From the NCBI RefSeq assembly GCF_964204645.1, contig NC_134034.1, positions 10,535,414 to 10,599,413 on the forward strand: a DNA stretch of 64,000 nucleotides, read 5' to 3'. The position numbers and the translations under genes are program-made. Under the pieces are notes generated by a model that saw only the letters and a list, made by a program, of their open reading frames with translations, was not told where the DNA came from and did not search any database. The stretch comes from Tubulanus polymorphus (Eukaryota > Nemertea > Palaeonemertea > Tubulaniformes > Tubulanidae). This document shows positions 38,455 to 50,400 of the stretch, piece after piece. Numbering within the stretch: position 1 is the first letter of the stretch; every line of letters starts with the position of its first letter.

Positions 38455-41400
38455 TCAGTCGGACACTAACTCGACGTGAATATGACTTAAATCGACCATT
38501 TTCCTGCGAAAATAAATGAAAGGGGAGAATATTTTACACAAAGTTTTGATGATGTCATAGGGTGACTGGAAGAGACCGATGTCGATCTCAGTACTCGACA
38601 GAGTTAATGAGCGAAACCAACAGTTCATGATTTGAATATTCGTAGAGTAGCCGTGTTAACCAGGTTTAAAATAAGTAACGAGACGAGTAGTACTGTATAG
38701 GTTAACTATTTATTTGACTCATTCACCCGATGAAGCTTCTATTCATTAGAAGCGAAAGCTCGTGCGTCAAATAAATAGTTAACGTATACAGTACTACTCG
38801 TCTCGTTACTTAGTTCATGATTTGCGCAACTACTTTTCTGACGATTTTTTGAATGAAACCACTACTGCAGTCGAAGACCTGTATCATCTACCCAATCGCC
38901 AAATCTCATAATTCCCCAAATTTCTTAAAACTTCCAATTTCAAATTCGCAATTCCACGTTAGCTTATCCCAAAAATTCTACATTTTTTGCAGGCATCAAA
39001 TAGTTTATTAGAATTTTCTTGTTTTTCATTTCTCTGCTGATGAAGTTTAGTCAAGTTTGAAACTGTCAGAAAATAGATTTTTAAATCATCACCTGTGGCT
39101 TTTACTCATAAATGTCATACGATGATTTATGGAGGCGGACAACAATTCTGATACGGTTTATAAATTCGATGACATCATAGGGGTATTTAGGAAGGCAGAC
39201 ATTGTTTCTGAATGGTACTATAGCTCTACTATTTACGTTGCGAATTTCTGAATGTTGTTCGTTATAGTTTTTAGAGCAGGAGTTTTAACCCTTTCAGTGC
39301 TTACTAATCAATACCCTACAGTGCTGGAGATAATTTGAAAATTTTAAAAAATTCCACCCTAGTGTGTTGAATAACGGGAATACCACTGCAGTGCATCTAC
39401 ACCGCGGTGCAGTGTATCGTTAGTTACTAGTATTTCACTTTGTTTAACAGGTGCTGCCATTTTTTAAGAGAGATAATTATTAATTACATCAATACACCGC
39501 AGTGCGGTGTACTAGCAAAATCCATCACTGATTCGTACACCGCACTGCGGTGTAGACGCGCTGAAAGGGTAAATCAAACACCGACCTGTTGTAGATTTTG
39601 ACGAATTTAGACGCGTGTTCCGGTTTAACAAACAAAGCTCGACCTTTCCGCGATACGGGATCAATATGCAAATCCTACAAATAACAACATAAGCTAGAAT
39701 AAAAATCACGTCGGTGAATGAGGTGGGCCTGTCCAGCGCAGGTCTGTCGGACGAATTCTACTGGAATTTCCACATTGACTTTTTCACATATTTTCACATT
39801 CCAGATTTTTCACAACATCATAGTTAAGATCAGGTGTTACCGATGACAATCGGAATGGATTAGAAAAAAATTTAAATTTCTCGAAACGTTAACCCAACTC
39901 GTGTTCAATTCGTCAGCTCCACCATACATGGCAGAAACAGTTGATCGAAGAGGAGAGAATCCCACAATGATAATAAAAAGTCCGAAAATGAAACTTCGAG
40001 ATAGTAGTTTATTTCAACGTTTCGACTATATCCTAATAGTCATCTTCAGGAATAATGAGATACAACAGAAATTATGAGATATATATACAATCCAGAGACA
40101 AAGAGACTAATTCAAGTAATCAGAGATGATACAAACTAAAGGAAAATTAACGTAGAAACAGTTACACGCTAAAATAGATTAAAGGGAAGCAAACTAAGGG
40201 GTGATTATAAACAACAATAGTGAGTATAAATATAAATGAAACTTAAAGTCAGTAGTAAAAAGGAAGACAAACTAGGGGGCACTTAAATTAAAACAAAGGT
40301 GAATACAAGTAAGTCAGAGACGAAATTGATGAGAGAACAAATAACAAATAATCAAAGGGGAAATCAAGTGTTGAGTTTAACCAGTTTACAGAGGAATTTT
40401 GATATAAGTTTATTATGGGGTGAAAAACCATTGTTAAGGTTTACAACGTTGTTCGAATTTTCAATAATTAATGCAGATTCCAAAATATGTCTTCTAGTTT
40501 TATCGCTGCAAGGGTAAATTAATTCAGCATTAGCAAAATTAAAATTGTGTGAAGTCTGAAAAACATGACTAGCAACTCCGCTTTCAGGTTTAAAGTTTTT
40601 TACATCTAATTTATGCTCTTTTATGCGTTGATTAAGATTCCGACCTGTTTCTCCTATATATACTTTGTCGCAAACTTTACAAGGTATTTTATAAATTCCA
40701 CAGTTTAGGGATTCGGTTTTCGGTTTGTTGTTAATCAATATGTTACTAAGTTTATTATTGTATTTAAAGATGAGTTGTTTATTTAGTGACCGAAGAGAAA
40801 CTTTAGAATTCTCGAGGAAAGGTACATACGGTACAATGATAGGCTGTTTATCGGTAGCCAACGTAGGAGTTTTAAGGTTGTTATTTCTAAAATGCGTAGT
40901 ACGAGCTTTAAGTAGAGCTTTTTTCAATAGGAAATCGGGGTAGGCAAGTTTTTTGAGAGATTGGTTAATATGGTGAATTTCATCGGGTAGAAATGAGGGG
41001 TCGCAAATTCTCAAAGCGCGAAGAAATAATCCTTGAGCTAAACCGAGTTTAATATCCGGAGAAGTAAAAGAGAAGTAATGGAGGTAGGATTCAGCGTTGG
41101 TAGGTTTCCTATAAACCGCGAATTTCAAAAAGGATCCACAGTTAAAAATCAAAACATCCAGAAAAGGTATTTTACTATTAGATTCCCATTCATAGGTAAA
41201 AGCCAGAGACGGGTAAAGGGAGTTTAAATATATAAGAAAGTTATCAACATTGAAGTCAAAGGGAACCAAAGCCAGAACATCGTCAACATATCTGAGCCAG
41301 ATTTTAGGGTGAATATCAGTGTAAAGAGGCAATATTTCAGATTCAACATGTTCTAGGAATAGTCTCTTTGTCTCTGGATTGTATATATATCTCATAATTT

Positions 41401-44400
41401 CTGTTGTATCTCATTATTCCTGAAGATGACTATTAGGATATAGTCGAAACGTTGAAATAAACTACTATCTCGAAGTTTCATTTTCGGACTTTTTATTATC
41501 ATTGTGGGATTCTCTCCTCATCGCGTCAACACGGATATAGTGTTCTACCAATCGTGAGTTGATCGAAATAGCACTGACCACAAGGGTGAGTATAGGAAGC
41601 AGCACTGACCTGCACTGGGCCTATTTTCATACACAACTGTCGCAAACTCGCCGAATTTGTCGTTGATGACAGATTCTCGATGGAAACCATTCGTAGACTC
41701 GGTTTCAAAACCTGACGACCCCCGGCAGCCTGACCCAGCACCACCTGGTGGAGAAAATATTGAAAGAGATCGTAAGAACAACTATCTGATGAATTATCCC
41801 GATTTACGTAAATATCTAAATCATGAAAATTGGATACAATTATCTTACAATTATGAGTTTTAACCAAAAATACTGAAGACCTAATTTGCATAATTAATGC
41901 AAATCAGTACTGATAATTTGCAGACAACTTTCATGAAGATTTTTGTAGAATTTGAGCCTACACTAGGATACTATAGTCCTTATTTGCATAATCTATGCAA
42001 ATAGTCAAATAAATTTCAACTAATTAGCATAATTAATGCATGTATTCAAATCAGCTGTGAACACGTACCCGGTTAGAATGAGTGAGATTCGTGCGTCCTC
42101 TTCCCATCGTCACCAATCGTTGAACTTGTTGTAAACCTTCTACAAACAATAAGCAAATACGAATACATTCATAATAATGCGTTTATTTACAGTGAACTAA
42201 TTAAGAGCGGCCACTTTAATTTCAGTTGCTTTCTTTTGACTATTCCCCGCCATGCGCATTGTTTTCCCTGACTTGATCTGCTAAGGATCCGATCAATTAA
42301 CTGTTTGTTTTTACGTGCGATCCATAGCTATCTCAACAAAGTTCCTGTTCTCCTGGGCTGGGTTTCATAGATGTGGAAGGAAAATAGTCCCTGGGAACAT
42401 TTTGAAATTTGTCTGTTATAACCATGGTTTCTCATTGTTACTATGGTGGTTGTCACCCAGATTGAGGATTTACCCCTAGGGATAAAATTCCCCGACTTTC
42501 TTAAGGAAAAGAAAATTCCCCGACTTTTCCCCGATTTCCAGGTAAGTGGCCGCCCTGTAACCCTTCATTTCACCTACCAGCGCCATCTGGTGTCAGTTCG
42601 GCTGCGTCGAGCAGCAGTTGATTGTTGATGAATTGTTTTTGTTTTTGCCGACGAGCGCGCGCTAAAATCGGCGCCGGTTCATCGTTCGTTTGATTGACGG
42701 GTTGCGGCGCGCGTACGACTCCGCCCCCTCGCAGCTGCCTACGTGATTTGCCTCCCCGCGCCGACGCCGCGACCGAGATCGTCGACGTTTGCTGCGACCC
42801 GTTGCCTGGCAGCTGCATTTGATGCGACCCTACACCGGCAGACGTTGCCGCCGCCGATTTCGGCCGCAGCTTATACAAGCGTCCGTTTTTCAAACGCACC
42901 AGTTTCGTCGACGCGCGTTGCTGACCTTGACCTTGTTGGATATTCGGCCGAGCCGCTAAAACAGTCGGTATCGTCTGCCGTGCGTCGTCTGGGTAACTAT
43001 CGACAGCGGCGGCTGCGCTCTCCTGATTTTGCACGATTACTAGGTTATTGCTCGGCGCCAGTGAGCGTTGTTTCGCCGTTTTGGCGCCACCACCGCGACC
43101 CCCACCACCGGGTGGATGATGCGCTCGTTGAGAAATAGGCGGAGCCACCGTTTCTATCTTGGCCGATTGTTGAGGTTGCCGTGATGACGACGACGGAAGA
43201 GGATGCGGTGCTTCAGCTGAAATGATAAACATACGGCATTGTTTTAGTATCATCCGATCATTTTTTTGACTCAGTCGGTTTATTTGGGGAGGGGTATTAT
43301 CAGAGTCAGAGAGTGGGGCTATTGTCAGACAGGGTGGCCAGTTTTATTTGACATGCTATTCCCCAAACTATTCCCTGACATGCAAGCAGTTTTCCCTGAC
43401 TTGATCTGCTAAGAATTCAATCAATTAAAACGATCAAATACGTAAGACATAGACGAAAACTTTTAACTAATTTTATCTAGATAGCTCAACATATTTCGCA
43501 GATTTTTTTAAAGCTTTTTTACTAAAGAGGATTCCCTGACTTTTTTTATGAAAAAAAAATTCTGCGACTTTTCCCTGATTTCCAAGTCAGGGCTTTCGTT
43601 TTAGATACGAGAGGTCTATTGAGGGTCTATCTGCTTACCGACTGCCGCTGCAGCTGCTGCTGATAATCCAGCTTCTTTCATCCTCTCCCCCGCTTGCTGG
43701 GCTCGTCGTTGTTCTTTTTTGCGTTTGATCTCTTCTCGCAGTTGTTTCTGTTCCTCGAGTTTACGCTCGTACTCCGCGTCGACTAGCGCCATCTGTCAAC
43801 GGATGGAAAAAATACAACCGAAATCAAAAAGAGCTAATCGTCGGCACACCTGGATTCTCACCGACCCTCGACCAAAAATTCCCCGATCGATATTATAAGA
43901 TATCCTCAGTGGGAGATGTTTCTTATCAAGAGAGAGGTTCCTCGGGAATTCAAATTTACAGACGTTTCCTGATTTTCAAGAAATGAGTCAGAATTCCCTG
44001 AACAGGAAGAAAACACGAATCTTGGAATTCCCAGTGTAAGTCCAAGAGTGGTCTTAAATCTAGTAGTATAAAGAACTGAGAGGCTATGACCACGCACATG
44101 GATCGACCGCTGAGTGAGTTTGAACTTACGTTGTCCGAAGATGACGCCAACATCGGCTTTTTACTCGGAGAAGTTTCCGTGGCCAGATTTTCGCCGGAGG
44201 AACGTTTCAGGGGTCGACTGAGCTGCGATGATGTCATCCTGCGTACGAATATAAATCAAACACGACGATTAGAAATGAAATTCAACACGGCCTAAACATC
44301 GCCGAAATTGATCTATGGACTCTTCCAGAAAATGTCTACCTTCATAATTCCCCATATGACATCATCAACTTGCCTACTAGTATTAGACACCTAAAAACTC

Positions 44401-47400
44401 CATAAATCCCCCTATGACATCATTATTATACAAATTATCTACTACCGATTTGACATCACCAATTTGTCTATTAGACACTCTAGAAATGATGTCTGGCTTC
44501 ACAAATCCCCCTATGACATCATCAAATTATCTACTACCGATTTGACATCACCAATTTGTCTATTAGACACTCTAGAAATGATGTCTGGCTTCACAAATCC
44601 CCCTTTGACATCATCAAATTACATACGACTGATTTGATCAATAGACACTTCTAGAAAAGATGACAGCTTCTATAAATCCCCCTATGACATCACGTTGATT
44701 ATATTGCGACTTACTGCGATGGCTGCGTTGTACGTCCTATAACTGTTTGTATCGTTTGTTGCGGTTCAGTGTTTGTCTGAAACATCGAATATATCGTTGA
44801 TGAAAAAATGACTGTGTCAAACTGTCTCTAACTCTGAATACTAATTAACTACTTGTTTGAGAGAAAAAGTAGTCAGTCCAAAAAACATCCCTCGAAAATT
44901 GCAGCCATGGTTGACACAGTTACATGAATTCTAAATTCCCAAGTTACCCCCCAGCCCCGCACGCCCCCCTGCATATTTCATGCGTGTCTTCAATTTCTCC
45001 CCCAATTCGAAATTAGGCGTTTGCAAAAATTAACAGATATCATCATACTACAGGAACATCAACACTTTGACAGATGACTGGTTGCAACATTGATTTTAAA
45101 AAGAAATTATCAAAGAAAGCAGCTGCCCTTGAGAGCAACTGATTTACATCCCAGAACTATGCCACCCCGAATTAGAATAAAATCTATCAAATTCCCAAAC
45201 ATTTCCAAACAACGGTATATTTACGAGTTTTTCCCCGACGTGTGATGTATGTAATACCTGATTTTGACCGGTTTCCGACTGCCGGTCGACGACCGCGTGC
45301 GACGTCTGCGAAAATTGACCCATTTTTAAAGCTTTCACGTCTGCCATTATGAAATGCGTCTGCTCCTCGCCGCCTAAACGATGTTCGATCACCATTATCT
45401 CCGTTTTCACTGGACTTTTTGGCTTTTGTTGTTTTTGTTGCTGCTGCTTGGCGGCGCCACCGATCCCGAGTCGCTGATGTACCGGTCGACGTTTCGTAGG
45501 TGGCGCTGATTGTTGTTGTTGTCCGGCGACGGGTTGTCGGTTTGGCGATTGGCGTTCAGATGACGCCAGCAATGGTCGAATAGTACCGCCGCCGCGATTA
45601 ATACCGCCACCTCGATGGCGCGCTGGTGGTGCGTGCTGCGGTCGAATCGGGCGCGTGCCGTGTTGGTGAAACGGTCGATCTTGTGGCGCATGCGGATTGT
45701 GGTGAATATTCGACGGACGGACACCGTGTCGAATGGTGGGCACCGCTTGGCGCGGTGGCTGCTGCTGCTGCACCAACAGCGGTCGGATGTTACCATCATC
45801 GCGAGGGGCGCGATGCTGATGCTGCTGCTGATGCGGAGGATTCAGCTGCTGTTGCTGCTGCTGTAAATGGGGATGCAGATCGTTGTATTGCCCTGTGATG
45901 GATGGCCCGAGTTGAGGGCTGTTCGTAGCCGGTTGCTGTAGGACGTGGTGGTGATGATGATGGTGATGCGGATTCATGAGATGCCCTGAAAAATTTTCAT
46001 CGAAATTAATAAACATTTATCAATCAAGAATTTAACGATACAATCGAATCAATTAACAACTTGATTTACGAGAGGAGCTTGCGCTGCGGTGCAGCAAGTG
46101 GAATCCTTGACTGCCGCAGTTGACTACAGAGTCCTCATTGATACAGGGTTCTAGATCAGGGAATCGATAATTCCATGACCCGAAACCAAACATTCCCTGA
46201 TTGAATTACCGGGATATCCTAGTTGTTATCAATTATTAAGATATCCTCATTGAGGGCTGTTTCTTATCAAGAGGTTCCTAGTGGCACTCGTCACCAGCAA
46301 GAACAACAAGACACCAAAAATTAAATTTCCCCGACTTGAGAATTCCCGGATTTTTCTCCCATATATAAGAACCCTAGTAATAATAGGAACTAATTGTAGC
46401 TACACAAGCACTGGACTGTTAAAACTTACCACCAGGTGGCGGGTCTCGTCTGGGAAAGTCGAATCGTTGCTGTTGATTGACAGGTGGAGGGTGTGGCCTG
46501 ACTTGATGTAAGGATGGTATGGCTGTATGGGCGTGAGTACACGGCGGAGCACCTTAAACAATAGAACGAATGAAACAGGTGAATACCAGCAGCCAGAGTC
46601 GGGTCCAGGAAATAGAGCCAGGTCCGGGAATAAAAAGGAACTTGGGTCCAGTTGCAAAGTCGTGACTTCTGTGTCCAAAGCAGTCTTAAACCCTAAAACT
46701 TGTCTTCATCTGATAGATTGACTATAGAACTAAGATGGTCTTACACTCGTTGGTTAAAGAACTGAAATAACCCGGTCTTAAGAATGGTCCGAAGTTACTA
46801 GATTAGCTATAGACCCAAAATGGTCTTGAATTTCTAGATATGGTAAAGAACTTACCGAAAGACTAACCTTGAGTTGTTAGATTGGCTATAGGCCAAAAAT
46901 GAGTTTAGACTGGTCTTAAGTTGTAAGATTGGTTATAGAACCAATGTGCTAAGACTGGTCTTAAGTTGTTAGATTGGCTATAGGCCAAAAATGAGTTTAA
47001 ACTGGTCTTAAGTTGATAACTTGGTTATAAAACCAAAATGAGTTTAGACTGGTCTTCAGTTGTTAGATTACCTATAGAACTAAGATAGTTCCACACCGGT
47101 TTTGAATTTAAGCCATGACTGTGCAACTGACCGCTGCAGCAATAACGATGAAACAAATATACGGACACAGAGATGATCGAATGAAGTGACAGTGAATGAG
47201 AACGACACGAACCCTCGTCACACGCAGTTACATTTCAACTAGTTCTTGAACAAATATTCAACGGTTCCGCAGTCCGAGATAGATTCGAAATTCAATTTTA
47301 TTTCCGATATTTTAACCGTAGATTTTCAACGAACTGCCGAACTGGTTCCGCAGTTCACGGCAAAGATTTCACTCTAAGTTCTACATACGGAGTTGAAAAC

Positions 47401-50400
47401 GAATCTCAAATCTATAGTAGAATATTAGTCGAAAACTACTGCACCGGATTCAGTACGTCGTGGAACCGCGAGGGTCGTGCCGGGCGTTCTCAGAAGCAGT
47501 GCTCTAACTACAGTAGAACTTACTTCCCAATAACAGAACGGGAGGGGAATGTACGACTAAGAAAGAGAGAGAAAATATATCGATAATGCGTAAATTCGAT
47601 ATCTACGTAAATAGTTGTAAGCTAGGGATAACCAGGGTTCCTACAAATCAGTCATTCCAGAATTCAAGGAGAAAATTTCAACGGAATGTTTCACGGAATG
47701 TTTGCATCACTTTCATATATCAATTACTGTCAACTCCTACTAATATCAGGACTGTTTTTCTCAGTAAACCATTTAATTCAGGGGAATCTGTGTATAAATA
47801 CTCGGCCTAGAGCCAAAAAATTGCCAATTTCTCAAAATTCAAGGAGTTTTCAAGGACTTTTCGGCACTTTGCTCAAATTCAAGGATATTCAAGGACCTTG
47901 AAAAACATTGTTCCTTTAGAAGGAGTTTTCAAGGAATCAAGGAGTTGTAGGACCCCTGAACACTTTCACGGAGATGTATCGAGATTTACGGATGAAATAT
48001 TCGATTCTGACTGACCTGTATACTGGGGCGGGGGGATGAACGGTCCGTTGTGAGGTGGCCACGAAGAACTCGGATTAGGCTGAAATGAAATAGAGCGTGC
48101 AGAAACTACGATCGAAACTAAAATCCAAAGCTCGAAATTTTTCAACAAATTCAGCCGCAAAATTCGATTATGAAATTGAATGGCGTAAATAGAAAATTGC
48201 AGAAATATAAAGATGGCTTCCCGTCTACTAAATGCACATTATTGTATATTAAGAAGATGGCTGCCGAATTCAAATTACAATTCATACCACAAAGAAGGCT
48301 GCCAGTCAGCAAAACGCACATTTTAGTATACAAAGATGGCTGGCAGTCAGCCAAACACATATTTTAGTATACAAAGATGGCTGCCAGTCAGCCAAATGCA
48401 CATTTAAGTATATGAAGATGGCTGCCAGTCAGCCAAACACACATTTAAGTATATAAAGATAAAGATAGCTGTCAGTCAGCCAAATGCACATTTTAGTATA
48501 AAAAAATGGCTGTCAGTCAGCCAAACGCACATTTTGATATTCAAAGATGGCAGTCAGTCAGCCAAATATTCATTGTAGTAAATAAAGATGGTTGCCAGTT
48601 TGGTATATATACAAAGGAAGCCAAATACTCATTGTAGTATTATAAAGATGGCTTCCAGTCGCGATTTTAAATATTCCAGAAAAATTCAAAAATGCTGGTA
48701 CTTACTCGCTGATTTGAAGGCTGGAATTCTCCATGGGGAGGTGGTTGACCTTGTCTCATATGGGGCGCCAATTGTTGCCGGAATCCACCGGGGCCAGCGT
48801 TATCCCACGGCACACCGCTGGCAGACTGTCCGGATGGTTGAGAGTTCGAGCCACGGAAATGAGGGTTGATCAGAATCTTTCGCGACGCCGGTGGCGGAAC
48901 TGAAATATAAATATATATATATATATATATATAATTTCATATTTGATAACAATCTTGGACTGATATTCGTTGGAATTTATACCATAACTGTAGATGAGAA
49001 GAAACCTTGACATATTAGACATTAAACTTCTATTTACTAAAACAGGTACTCATCTATAGCCTGGACCCTCCAACCCTTCAGATATTTGATAATCTATCAC
49101 CATTCTTCCAATTTTTGATTTTCCACACTTCACATGTGTTCAGAACTTCACCTGAGACATTTTCAATTGAAAATGAACTACAAACACCAGACATTAGAAA
49201 TTTTATCGGTACACTTTCAAAAACTGATCGTCCAAACCACAAATACAAAGTCTGAAGAAGAGGTGTAGGACTAGGACAGGACAACTTTACGGGTGACACC
49301 AAACTAGGACAGGGTGACAGTAAATAGGACAGCGTGACTGTTAAGGGCGACAGTAAACTAGGACAGGGTGACTGTTAAGGGCGACAGTAAACTAGGACAG
49401 GGTGACTGTTAAGGGCGACAGTAAACTAGGACAGGGTGACTGTTAAGGACGTCAGTAAATAGGACAGCGTGACTGTTAAGGACGACAGAAAACTAGGACA
49501 GGGTGACTGTTAAGGGCGACAGTTAATTAGGACAGGACGACTGTTAAGGTCAACTGTAAACTAGGAGAGGGCAACGTCTCACAAATTTCAGTACTTACAT
49601 GTGTTTAAATGCTGTACGTTAGGACCGTGTGGAGCCGGTGACTGGGAAACTTTAGTCAATAACAACGGCTGCGGAGCAGGTATCGCTTGCTGCTGCGGCA
49701 AATGATGATGCTGCTGATGATGAGGATGGCGAGGATGCTGCTGATGAGGATGTATCTGATGCTGCGTAGGCTGCATCTGATGCCTGTGCGGAGGAGGAAA
49801 CATCTGCTGCTGCTGATGATGATGGTGCGGCGTTGGTGTGAACATCCGATGCGGAACGGCATGCCCGATGGTCATAACGCGCTGCGGCGCCTGGTTCACC
49901 AATGCGCCACCGGGTGGCGCCGTGGCGTTATTATTATTTCGTTGTTGTTTGTTGCGGAAGTTTTTTCGCGGTCGTTTTCCCGACGTCATGAACGACTCGA
50001 CCCGGGCCTGGTCCTCGGCGCTCAGCTCGGGCAGCGTGTCCGGGATATCACCGCGACCACGCGTCGCATTCTTCAACGATATCACCGTACCCGACACGGC
50101 GCGCTCCGACGTAAAGCGCCCTCTACCCCCACGACCTCGCTCGTCGTCGTCGCTCTCGCTTTCCTCTTCGTCCGCCTGATCGATGACGGTGGCGCCACCA
50201 TCTTCTAAATGCGGTAACTCGATCTACAAAATCACAAGATCAAATCGATCGTTTTATTGAGGCTCATAACTATCTTACTTTGATGATGTCATAGGGGGAT
50301 TTATAGACCAACTTGATGACGACATCAGGGGCTTTGATGATGTCATTGGGGGATTGGCAGACATCTTTTCTAGATGTACCAATACACCAACTTGCTGATG

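Noticed and set aside
42570-42572. Stop codon as the natural end of RBM33
   Set aside because: A donor sequence (GTAGGT) precedes it and four further exons close in phase to give the conserved RRM and the expected length.
45407-45898. Long open frames overlapping RBM33 exon 8 in other frames
   Set aside because: They are shadow frames of a GC-rich His/Gln/Pro-coding exon. Only the frame joining exons 7 and 9 in phase is kept.
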